From the NCBI GenBank assembly GCA_945643635.1, contig CALZFC010000006.1, forward strand, positions 7,940,001-8,004,000: a stretch of DNA of 64,000 nucleotides, written 5' to 3'. Shown piece after piece: positions 53,356-63,640 of the stretch. Each line of letters opens with the position of its first letter. Positions within the stretch are counted from its first letter, which is position 1. Below the pieces are notes generated by a model that saw only the letters and a program-made list of their open reading frames with translations, did not search any database and was not told the DNA's origin. The DNA comes from Allodiplogaster sudhausi. Taxonomy: Eukaryota > Nematoda > Chromadorea > Rhabditida > Diplogasteridae. Position numbers and translations under genes: made by a program.

Positions 53356-54486
53356 ATGTACTTTCACGCCGCCCTCCAATCCCTCCTGCTCGCCCTCCCC
53401 GTCGCCGTTGGTCTCTTTGGAATTGGCCGTGAGCAGACGGTGGGCGCGAGGGGCCAGCTCATGTGCGGGAATCAGCCACTCGTCGGCGCAGAGGTCAAGC
53501 TGTGGGAACTGAACATTTGTCAGTTTTTTGTACATATTTGCATAGGTAACATTTATAGCCGATTACCGGTCGGTTACATGAATTTTATTTTGCAATCATT
53601 AACCCGAATTTCTGTTGTCTGCAACTAATGATGCAAACAGTTTTAACAATTTCAACTTCAGGGCCCAACCCGGATGACATGCTCATGAAGGTTTTCACTG
53701 ATTCACAGGGAAGATTCCAGGTACGATTTTTTTAAAGTAAACAATAATATCAACTCATCTTTGTAAAAAGTGAAAAAGCAAGATAAAAATCGGGAAATGA
53801 TATTATTGTCAATAATTTTTTTAATTTTAAAAATCGTTTCAGATCTGGGGAACGAAATCCGAGATCACAAACATTAACCCCGTCGTTAAGTTCTACCACA
53901 ACTGCAACAACAAGTGGAGTGTACGTAACTTTCTATTCTTATTTTTATTTTATATTTATACTGAAGCGCTTTTGCAGTGTTTAAAAAAATATGCAAAATT
54001 GTTGACAAATATGAAATGGTGGCTTTCTGCTGAAGCGAAATGATAAATTGAGAAAAACTTCTTGTTACTGATTGGAGACCGTTACGCTGATTGCAGATTC
54101 AAATTTAGTAAACGAATGTTACATCGCTGCAAATTTACATATTGCCTAACTTGTTCGGTTATTTTCGAAAAACGTTGTCAGTTATACAGCTCCTTCTTTT
54201 ACAGCTCTGCAAACGCAAGATGACTTACTCCATTCCGTCGTCCTACATCGCACGAGGAAAGCAAGTCGAAAAATGGTTAGTAGAACCTCACTCTCTACAT
54301 TCATTAAACCCGTAATGTTACAGTCTCTGTCAGTATGTATAATTTGTAGAAAACACATTAAGCACAAAAGAAACGTTTATGATTATTAGAAACTATATCG
54401 ATTTTCTTCTCTTTAGGTACGACATGGGCGTCATGAACATGGAAGCGAAGCAGCGTAACGAAGAGACAGAATGCCTTGGTCGCTAA
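53356..54486 (+). CDS. transthyretin-like secreted protein 2 (146 aa)
   Basis: Same five-exon structure and exon lengths as gene 1: 53356-53518, 53662-53720, 53843-53920, 54205-54275, 54417-54486. Leader MYFHAALQSLLLALPVAVG, then an almost identical first domain (VGARGQLMCGNQPLVGAEVK), DMLMKVFTDSQGRF, IWGTKSEITN, FYHNCNNKWS, LCKRKMTYSIPSSYIARG and TECLGR. Changes from gene 1 are mostly silent or conservative, while introns are unrelated, so the coding sequence is under constraint. ATTCAG lies 3 nt before the ATG. Confidence 0.96.
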
Positions 54487-55291
54487 AAGTTTTAAAGAAA
54501 ATCTTTTTCTATCGCATCTCCTCAATTGCTGGGACTATTTCGCAATAAGAATACCATAAAATCTCAAAATAATACGACAAGTGTTCATTGATAAACGAGC
54601 TTCTGTTTATATTTTGTAGAGATACATACATACATATATATTGATGTACAAATGTACATGTTTGCATCTCCATCCCATTCTATTTGAGACACGTCATTGC
54701 TTTAATCTTCGATCTGTGTGTCTGCTTCTTTCATATTGTATATTCATGACATCATCGAAAGGTACAAATATGGTTTTGTGCTTATTTTTACAGCCATTTG
54801 AAAGTGAATAAAAGTAAAATGTAATCAACTGCAACTACAATTTATAGTTGTATGAGACATAGGAATGTATGAAGAGTTTCACCTACCACATATGTTTGTT
54901 TTTAACGCACATGAATAGCAAAGTATAACGAACTGACAATAAGAAGACTTGCTGACAAATACAGTTCTAGACATTGGTGAACTAGAGTGAGAACTAATGA
55001 ATTTTGGCAAAGTGATCTACATATGTATTATTCTCTCACCTGCACGCAAATTCTTACACACAAAGTTTCACCAGACATCGTCCACGTATATGTATGAATG
55101 CACGACCATTGATTTGCCAACTCCTGCTCGTTTCCGGAGCCCGTGAATAAAGCAATTAGTCATTGTGCAAATATTTCTTTGTCATCTTCCTAATGCCTTT
55201 TTGCATTTCAGATGCTTGGCGATCGCGTGGTTTTCTTTACTTTTCACTTCACATTCTCTCCCTTCTCACACTTCGCTTTCCTTCTGGATTA
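54487..55291. other. intergenic between TTR 2 and 3
   Basis: AT-rich with a TACATACATATAT patch near 54620; a single AATAAAAG near 54808 could serve a poly(A) site. No gene seen. Confidence 0.5.
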
Positions 55292-55345
55292 GCGAGGGAG
55301 GAGCCAAAGAGTGCTCACTGAGTCTTCGCTGCCCCTATAAATGCC
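55292..55345 (+). promoter_or_regulatory. core promoter of TTR-like gene 3
   Basis: GCGAGGGAGGAG (55292-55303), TGAGTCT (55319-55325, one mismatch from the TGAGTCA of gene 2) and TATAAA (55336-55341). Spacing between site and TATA is shorter than in genes 1 and 2. Confidence 0.65.
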
Positions 55346-55423
55346 AAAGCTGCTTTCGCAAACAAAGCAGAGCAATATCATGCAAAGTCGACTGATTTGC
55401 ATTATTCCTCTCATATTTTTTTA

Positions 55424-55519
55424 ACATGTGTATTAACGAAACAGAATACGAACGATTGAATGCTTTGCCTCACATGTGTATTAACGAAACAGAATACGAA
55501 CGATTGAATGCTTTGCCTC
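55424..55519. repeat. exact 48-bp tandem duplication
   Basis: Two identical adjacent copies beginning ACATGTGTATTAACGAAACA (55424-55471 and 55472-55519), in the interval between promoter and start codon of TTR gene 3, probably in its 5' intron or leader. Confidence 0.95.
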
Positions 55520-55905
55520 GTTCAGTGCTCGCTTGTCATTTCCTTTTCATCCTTCTCTCTCCCTAAAAGAGAAGCTATTTTGCTTTTCAATGACGTCTTC
55601 GAAATTCAATGCATAGTTCCCCGTTAGGCACACCCATCAAATACGTTCAATTTCTGAGGATTTTTTTTTCATTACAACAACTCTTATACTACGGAATATT
55701 GATAAAATTGTAGATGTCCCTAAAAATATTTTAGAGCACCATCGATTACTTTTATTCTTTTTTTTTGCAACTTTGAATGCATTCTATCATTATTTGATGT
55801 ATGAATAAATAAATAAAAATTTCATCAAACTGCTCTTCTTCTCGTGGCCAGTTGTTCTTCCTCCTTTCCTTCTCTCTGACCTTTTCACTCTCTTCTTCTT
55901 CCAGA

Positions 55906-56902
55906 ATGCTCAACCACGTCGCCCTCCTCTCCCTCCTCCTCGCCCTCCCCGTGGCCGTTGGTCTCTTCGGAATCGGCCGTGAGCAGACGGTTGGCGCGAG
56001 GGGCCAGCTCATGTGCGGGAATCAGCCACTCGTCGGCGCAGAGGTCAAGCTAGAACATTTGTGAGTACATTTCAAATGTTCCACCACCAGCAACAATCGT
56101 TGTTTTGATAGATTCTAGAAATTGAACTGCAAGCATGGTTTGCTTTTTTCAGGGCCAAACCCCGACGATATGCTCATGAGGGTCTTCACAGACTCTCAGG
56201 GAATATTTCAGGTTAAGAAAGTTAAAAACATGAAAAGTACTTCAAAACGTTTCACATGTAAAATAGTCTTCTTAGGTATGGGGCACGAAGAAGGAGATCA
56301 CGAACATTAACCCAGTTGTTAAGTTCTATCACAACTGCAACAATAAATGGAGTGTAAGTTTTTTTTTATATATTTATACGTAGTAATTGTCATACTCTTT
56401 TACAATATATCAGGAAAAAAATTTTATGGTTGAAAAATAAGAAACGGTGGATTGCTGATGCAGCACTGAGGTAAAGTACTCGAGCACGACTTTCAATTGA
56501 TTGTTTTAAGGCTGGCGTTCGAAATTTACAAAAAGAGAATATGTATATTATTTACACTGATATTAAATATACGAATAGTATTTAAAAAGTTATCATGATT
56601 TTAGCTTATTTCTTCACTGCATTCTTTTGATTACAGCTGTGCAAGCGGAAGCTCACCTACTCCATTCCTTCGTCGTACATTTCTCGCGGAAAGCAAGTCG
56701 ATAAGTGGTACGTTCTCCTTTTCAGATTGATGACATTTCTCATAAAGATTTCGAAAAGCCGGGTTTCCCATTAGAAGAATTCTTCTGAGCCTGAAGAAGA
56801 GGTGATGGCTTCGACATCTGATTGTGTTTAAGGTACGAGATGGGCACTATGAACATGGAGGCTAAACAGCGAAACGAACAGACGGAATGCTTCGGCCGTT
56901 AA
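55906..56902 (+). pseudogene. transthyretin-like gene 3 with a frame-breaking 8-bp deletion
   Basis: Exons corresponding to genes 1 and 2: 55906-56060, 56153-56211, 56276-56353, 56637-56707, 56833-56902. The leader MLNHVALLSLLLALPVAVG and the VGARGQLMCGNQP block are intact. At the end of exon 1, the CTGTGGGAACTCGACATTT of gene 1 is reduced to CTAGAACATTT. The 8-bp loss changes the splice phase, so exon 2 would be read out of frame. The downstream exons are otherwise open and similar (INPVVKFYHNCNNKWS, LCKRKLTYSIPSSYISRG, TECFGR). Either a very young pseudogene or a gene with a splice I cannot see. TTCCAG directly precedes the ATG. Confidence 0.75.
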
Positions 56903-57914
56903 ATTATTTTATTTGCTAATGTGCCCGACGAAAATTTTACTTGAAAAATTCCTGAGTAATATGTTATGCATATGTTTCTATCCTTACTCAGAAAACAAAT
57001 ACAACCACTATGCATGCCGTTGGCAATCATCGATGCTTGTCGAAATTGCACAATACATGAATTCAGATTTTGCAATTTGTATTTTTGATCAATAAAGAAT
57101 AGTACTTGGAATACTTAAACATTTATGGATTGCAAAAGTTACTGATGATGAGTTCCTGCAACCGTTCAACACATATAGAGAATGCCGGTTACATTGTTTG
57201 ATAAAGAAATTTTTTAAATGTGGATCAGGGACGCATTGTCTGGTGGTCTTCTTTATAGGGAAAGTATTCATCGAGTTAAATTGCGAAAATGTCATAAAAT
57301 GGCTGAAATCTGGAAAGGTGGCAGCAGTTAGCAGCAGTTTTGCTTGAAAATATGTTTTTTTTTCAAAATGTAAGCCTTAAAAGTCGTGTAAAACTAAATT
57401 TAAAGCTATTATTGATTATGAAAACGTCCCACAAAAACATTGAAAGCAAAATTATAGCGGAATAATCACAAATATCAAGGCGATAGTTTGAAAGAGAGTA
57501 AAAGTACACACAGTAATATGCATCCGAATATATTCTCTATAGAGCAACTTTGAAGTGCAGACTGTGATTAAAGAGAGATGTACTTCGAGAAGAGTGAACT
57601 TGCACTGTCAAGCAACATCCAACATTCGACCTTTCGCTTTACCATTAGCTTGCGTGGGAAGGACCCAGGTTTCTCGTTGGTCACTATTCCCTACTCGTTT
57701 TTCTGCAGACGGTCGGCCTTCTTCGCTAATGGCCAGTTGTTATCCTGTCTTAGTTATTTATAGATTTCAAAACATAACAAAATTTTTTATTAACACAATT
57801 AAAACAGTGTTGTTATAATTTAATATCCTCTTTAAATTTAAAGATTTCTAATGAAATTTATTCTTTGAGGCTGATGCATTTTTATGGAGCTTGCTTGGGA
57901 GTCTTGTAAAAGTC
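56903..57914. other. intergenic; one unexplained ORF
   Basis: An ORF at 57578-57763 (+) has gene-like composition (STFRFTISLRGKDPGF and more) with mixed codon use, but neither a motif nor flanking exons could be recognised. The rest is AT-rich. Confidence 0.35.
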
Positions 57915-59787
57915 ATGAAGTCGAAGGTAAATAGACGTTTTTTTCTCTCTCCCTCTCACTCTGCCACACTCTTTTTTTTCTCTCACAGCACGCTCTCTAC
58001 GCCTTCATCACTGTGTATTTACTGCATTCTCTACTGTTCGTCGTGATTTCGCAGAATCTGACAGTCGATGAGCGCAACAAAACATCGATTAAGGCAATGT
58101 TCCTGCAGGGTAATTCTTTATTTTGATTAGAGGATATTTAAAATATAATCACTCGTGATCATAGCACGCTCGCCAAAATTACGACATGGGTTACGATATT
58201 TCAGGAGACCTCGTCTTTACTGTGGTAATCCCGACCGCTGCGGCTCTCTTGGCCGCCCTCGGCCTGCTGCTCAAGCTTCCCCTTATGATCTATCCATTTT
58301 CCTACGTCTGTGTTAGTCTTCATCTTCCTCTCTAAATCACCTCTACTCCATTGTAAACCTTCTCTTTTGTATAATAAATAGGGTTAAAAATAACAAATGT
58401 CCCTTCAAAGTCGAGATAACAAATGAGATAAAGAGAAAAATTGTCTTTTATCTTTTAGATCTTTCATACAATGAAGACATTTGTCGAGGTCGTCATCCTC
58501 GCAACTTCAAAGAAAGGAGTGGAGGAGACGGTCGAGGCGATTTCAATCAAGAGTGGAAGTGAGCGCAGGCAGAGCAAGGATAAAATCATTGAAATTCATG
58601 GGAGAAACCTAACTTAGAGTCTGGGATTTTTTTCATACTATTAATATCAAGTAAGTTAAAGATTTCTTTGTTTTAGTAAAACTAAAAAAAAGTAATTTTA
58701 TAACTGAATAAATAAAAAATAAATTATTTAAAAAAAATACCTGATTTTCTGCTTCCGCGACGATTTCCTCTTCAGATGACTTGCTGCTCTCGCTGTTCAG
58801 CCACAACTTTTTCGTACTCTTTGTCACGAAGGTTTAATCAACTATCTAAGCATACTATATATGTACAATGATTTGAAATTGTATTTCTTTAAATTGAATT
58901 TTTACTCTTCAGCTCATCTTCCTTCTTTTCTACTCGAACGGCGTCGTCATCGTGTTCATTCACATCGATTTCGTTGCTGCCGGAGAGGCGGGAATATTTT
59001 TAATTCAAACATTTTTACTTGCATATATCTATTCTACCGTATCCCTTCCAAAAGGCTGACCACCTGCCCGAGCTCTTCTTGGACATGGAACGCGATCGCC
59101 GCCGCCGCGGAATGCTGAATTTGCCTATGGCGCAGAATGAAGGAGGAGAAGTTGGCGCAGTGCCAATTACGTCGCCGCCATCGTATTCGATGGTGAGAAG
59201 GGGAGAGAGAGAGAGAGGGAAAGGGAGAGAGAAAGAGTGTGAGAGTGAAAGAGTGAAAGAGAAGCAGTATGTAGGAAAGAAATTTGACTTATACAGAGAT
59301 CAACTAACATAATCATGTAAGAATTGTAATCAATAGTATTTGCTTGAAACTATATATTTACTAAGCGAAATTCACAAAATCATTTCGAGATTGGCCGCGA
59401 CGGCGTCCAAACAAAGGTAGCGACAGAAGAGGAGAAAATGGAGACGCAAACTCCACCGCCGGAATACTCTCTCATTGAAGAAGTAAACTAGTAATGTAGT
59501 ACTATTCGTATTTGAAATATGTTACTGTAATATAAAAATAAAAAAAAAAAATTAAATAAATTAAATATATACTAAGTAATTATTCGATTCAGGAAATGAT
59601 CGCGCAGCTTTCAGCCTCGACTGCTCCATTCTGTTCGAGTTCTGAGCATCCTTCCAACTCCTCCCTCTCCTCATCTCCTTTCCAGACTCCCCCTTCGTGC
59701 CGTATTCATCCTACTTCATCTTCATCAGCCCTCCCTTTTTTCCACACTGCCACCTCCATCTCCCTCCCCTCCCCTTCTCACTCATAG
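57915..59787 (+). CDS. four-TM membrane protein with two PPxY motifs (~293 aa)
   Basis: Nine exons: 57915-57926, 57989-58109, 58205-58311, 58459-58558, 58776-58831, 58913-58972, 59055-59192, 59390-59482, 59593-59787. Hydrophobic segments in order: ALYAFITVYLLHSLLFVVI, LVFTVVIPTAAALLAALGLL, one in the IFHTMKTFVEVVILA exon, and FFVLFVTKLIFLLFYSNGVV. A hydrophilic tail follows with MERDRRRRG, then SPPSYS and TPPPEYS, two PPxY motifs that bind WW domains of Nedd4-type ubiquitin ligases; it ends Ser/Pro-rich. This layout recalls LAPTM-type lysosomal proteins, an inference from architecture only. The donor of exon 6 is uncertain. If the exon 4 donor at 58559 is skipped, a shorter form ends in HGRNLT at about 58617. 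Confidence 0.75.
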
Positions 59788-59924
59788 AATAAATTAGTGG
59801 CTTATTCGATGCAGCAATTTTGCGTTTGGTTGTTGACATTTATTTATTTTTTATACAGTAATGTTAAGAACATTTAAAACTTAAAGTGGTTTGAGAAACG
59901 TAGTCAAGTAATCTAATATTTGCG

Positions 59925-60120
59925 ATCAAGGATGGCCAAAAACCGGCCCGGGCCGGGCCCGCCACTCTGCGGGCCGGGCCTGGAATCGTAGGCCCGGCCC
60001 GGTCTTTCAAAAATATCTGGCTGGCCGGGCCCGGGCCAGCCCGCTGTCTCTCGGGCCGGGCCGGGCCTTAAATTCCCGGGCCCGGCCCAAGATAATCCCG
60101 GGCCGGGCCCGGGCCGGATT
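59925..60120. mobile_element. GC-rich GGGCCGG repeat block, hAT-terminus-like
   Basis: Begins AAGGATGGCCAAAAACCGGC and continues with many GGCCCGG / CCGGGCC units in an otherwise AT-rich region. This resembles the GC-rich subterminal part of the 3473-3770 element. The other end and a target duplication could not be located. The Pro/Gly/Arg-rich ORF on the minus strand is a by-product. Confidence 0.45.
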
Positions 60121-60140
60121 TCCAACCAAAAAAATGAAAA

Positions 60141-60748
60141 AAAAAATGGCGGAAATATATTCGAAATTTGAAAAAAAGAGGCGCGAAGTTTAAAATTTTT
60201 TTCCATAGTAAGCAAAAGTGAATGGATTTCAACTAATACAATATGCTGTGTAATATGGATTTAGATTGTATATTGTTTACTAATATGGATTCAAACTGTA
60301 AAAGGGAAAGGTCATGTGTAACGTTGTTGACATTTACAACAACAACGTTACACATGACCTTTCCCTTTTTTTTTTCTCCTCCCATCTTGTGTAACGTTGT
60401 TGACATTTACAACAACAACGTTACACATGACCTTTCCCTTTTTTTTTTCTCCTCCCATCTTTCTGAAGCTAGCCTTCGCCCTCCTTCCTACAGAAAGAGC
60501 CGGCCAGTGTCGGTTGCTCTCCTCGATACCGGCTACCACTGTTTTGTCGCACAAATTTTTCCTTTAAAAAATGGCGGAAATATATTCGAAATTTGAAAAA
60601 AAGAGGCGCGAAGTTTAAAATTTTTTTCCATAGTAAGCAAAAGTGAATGGATTTCAACTAATACAATATGCTGTGTAATATGGATTTAGATTGTATATTG
60701 TTTACTAATATGGATTCAAACTGTAAAAGGGAAAGGTCATGTGTAACG
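60141..60748. repeat. 183-bp direct repeats flanking inverted 29-nt repeats
   Basis: 60141-60323 and 60566-60748 appear identical (AAAAAATGGCGGAAATATAT through GGTCATGTGTAACG). Between them, the end sequence AAAGGGAAAGGTCATGTGTA... (29 nt) occurs inverted at about 60341-60369 and again at 60420-60448, each time followed by TTTTCTCCTCCCATCTT, giving a ~78-bp tandem of hairpins. Confidence 0.85.
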
Positions 60749-61161
60749 AAGCCCGTCGGTCTCTTCTCTGTTGTTCGGGTATGAAGAGGACTGGGAACTA
60801 GTTATTTAGCAAGCTGCCGGACGCCAACCAAAGAATTGGGCGGGGAAAGGGATGAGGAAACCGCTCAGTATGACCCAACTATGGCGAACTGACTTTTGAA
60901 ATCAAGAAATAATTACGTTAATTCCTCGTGATTGAATAGTGAATATGCACTTGAGTGCCTAGCTTGAAGTGCAAGGGATAATGATAGATGAGAGGGGAAT
61001 CTGCATGACACATATTACTACAATCATTTACGTTTTAACGAATCGATATGTGTTCTTACATTTCTCACAAGAGAGTTAGTCATTGTGCCTGTCTTCATCG
61101 CCCTCGAACGGTTGCTTCTTTGTTATTCTCTTGTTGTAACTGCCGTCTCTCCTCTCTCGCC

Positions 61162-62383
61162 ATGTCTCCTCGGAATCCTGACCATGCGAAGGGCGACTAC
61201 GATATCGAGAAGGCAAAGGAGAAGATTCTTGAGGTCAGCAATTTCTTTGACATTTAAAGGGTTTCAAAAAAAACTTCAAAAAAAAAATAAAGGAAATATT
61301 TCTCAGAAGAGGAAAAAAAGTTAAAAAAATTTCTATCTATCCAACAGTAAAAAAAAGCGAAAAAGCCAAAACTATACTGATATTTAAACGCCAAATATTT
61401 GAGTTTAATAAAATAATAATAATAATGTGAAATTTATTGGTAAAAAATATATTTCTTTAAATTCCAGACGATCGATAAGGCCGAGAATGAGCTGAAGGCC
61501 CTCGCGCTTGCCGCCAAGCCCTACGCCCTGCCCATCGCCAGTCAAGCTCCGCCCACTGCTCATCAGGCTCCGCCCACCGCTCTTGAGTCCCTGCCCACCG
61601 ACAAGAAGGGCCAGGAGAACAAAAAGGGGCTGCGCCTGGTTAGATAAATATAAAAATATACATTTTTATTATTTTATTGATTGAACAAATATGGTTTGAG
61701 TTGTCTATTAGGTAAATGAAACAAATTAGAATATGTATTTACAAAAAAAAAATTCCGGGCATGAATGATAATAAAGAATCAGGCCGACGACGAGCTTTGC
61801 TTCGTGAGCGAGCGGAAGACGAAGAAGAAGAAGAATAAGAAGAGCCGCTCGGGAAAGTCGAAGAAGAGCGGAAGAGGAAAGAAGGAAAAGAAGAAAAGGA
61901 AGGAAAAGAAGGAAAAGGAGGTGAAGATCAGGAAGACGAGCAGTGAAGAGAGGCAAGAACTCGTCCAGCGATGTTCGTCGTACTTTAGTATTATTTAGCT
62001 AATGATAACTTAAAATAACATCTTCTTCGCTTCATTAAAACAACTACTTGAATCACATAACTTAGATTTTGAACTTATTTTCCGCCTTTCAGCCCTCGCT
62101 TCCCGTGCCACGAAGCGAATCTTGCACGACGCCCAGTTCATCCAATTGGCCAACGGCGATTACCGGCTCTTCTTCGATGTTGGCACACATCCTTAGCCAT
62201 CCTTAATGACATTAGACCCTTAGCTAAGACCTTAATAGCCTAAGCCTAAGACCGGAAGCTAAGAGTAGGACCGTTTAGGTCCCCGCACCTGTCGATCGCC
62301 TGGAGCAGCAGCACCAGGTCAATGTCGACTTCCGCCGCAACGGCACCGTGCGCGTCCGTATCGACGGCCATGTCTACCGCTAG
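61162..62383 (+). CDS. lysine-rich hydrophilic protein (~207 aa)
   Basis: Five exons, all in phase: 61162-61233, 61468-61638, 61783-61972, 62093-62178, 62279-62383. The protein starts MSPRNPDHAKGDYDIEKAKE, then a linker with two copies of QAPPTA, a strongly basic stretch (TKKKKNKKSRSGKSKKSGRG and more), and a C-terminal part of ordinary composition (DAQFIQLANGDYRLFFD, VDRLEQQHQVNVDFRRNG, RVRIDGHVYR). No signal peptide or TM segment. The basic block suggests nuclear or RNA/DNA-associated location, but no known domain was recognised. The C-terminal region reads like a small beta-rich fold. A read-through of the exon 3 donor gives a form ending in CSSYFSII. Confidence 0.72.
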
Positions 62384-63640
62384 GAGCGATTCCCCGCCCA
62401 CCCGTCCACTCTAAGCCCCCGCACACCCGCTCATTCCCTGCGAGTGTTATCTTCCATCTCGACCACAACCAGCTTCCACCCTGATTTTCTCTCTCGATTT
62501 ATGTATGTATAAAATGTTCTGTCTGTGATTGCTGATGTTGAACCCTCGACGAAGGGACACTATGTTAGGATTACTTATTGTTGCTGTGCTGCTTGTTAGT
62601 TTACTACAATTAAAATTTAAGCTGATGGTGAGGGAAGGAGGGAACGAGAGTAGATTAGGAAGTGCGGCTCATGCAATTCATGCCGTGGAAATGTTACTTA
62701 AACTTTAACCAGTTGAAAATACGTCGGCTTTTTTCCGGAATTTTTAGCCCATTTTTTCCCGTTTCCTACTTTTGCGGTAACGTGAAGCTATTAACTAAGT
62801 TGGGTCATAATTTTGTTTAAATTTAGATAATTAAGCTGGGAAAAATTAGCCTGCAATAGGTGTAAATTGGCTTCTTTCTCCACTCTCATCTTATTCACAG
62901 TTAACAACGCGCTCCGCACGAATTAGGCTACAAAGTAAAGATCTTTGGCTGTTCTTAAAATTCTGTGTACTCTTTGGAAGCAGTTTATTGTTGCTCAAAT
63001 TATATGCAAAATATACATGATACACTGATTGTGAGAGCGGCTACTTGATAATGGAAGGAATTATAGGCACAAAACCCTTGTTTCCTCTGCTTTCCGACTG
63101 ATCAGAATGGATCCTTTCTAGATGAGAAATAAATCGCGCAATACTGAACAATTTTGCCTAGAAATACAATGAGCATTCTCGTTAAAAACATCGAAGTTTA
63201 CTTTGTTTTTCTGCAGCATATCTCAGACTGGAAAGTTTGAACAAAAAGAAAGATAAGCCAACTTCTGGTGCATGGATGTGTTGGTTGTTTATACTTTATG
63301 ATGTAATTCCAAAACGACACAAAAATCATAGTAATCGATCAAACGCTTTTTTAGGCAACTAAAATATTTCCCGCGATTTCCGAGGGGATCAAAGGGATCC
63401 TTTCTTCGCGCTCTTCGTGCGAATATAATTGTCGTATATTTGGCTTCCGGCCGTGGATCGACTGACAATGAAAGGAGAGTGTAAGGAGAGAAAGTGGGCT
63501 GACAATGAAATCGCATCTCTTCTTCATCCATTGCGAAAGTCGTTTCGAGACTAATCAAAGGTTCCAGTTCTTGAGACAAGACAACAATCAATTATCATTC
63601 AGGGCAAAATATAGTGGATACAATTTTGTATTTATTTCTT
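62384..63640. other. 3' region, no gene seen
   Basis: AT-rich sequence with one Ser/Pro-poor minus-strand ORF (63289-63591) that has no motif or supporting splice sites. Confidence 0.4.

Noticed and set aside
59913..60215. Pro/Gly/Arg-rich ORF on the minus strand
   Set aside because: Translation of GGGCCGG repeat units, not a protein gene.
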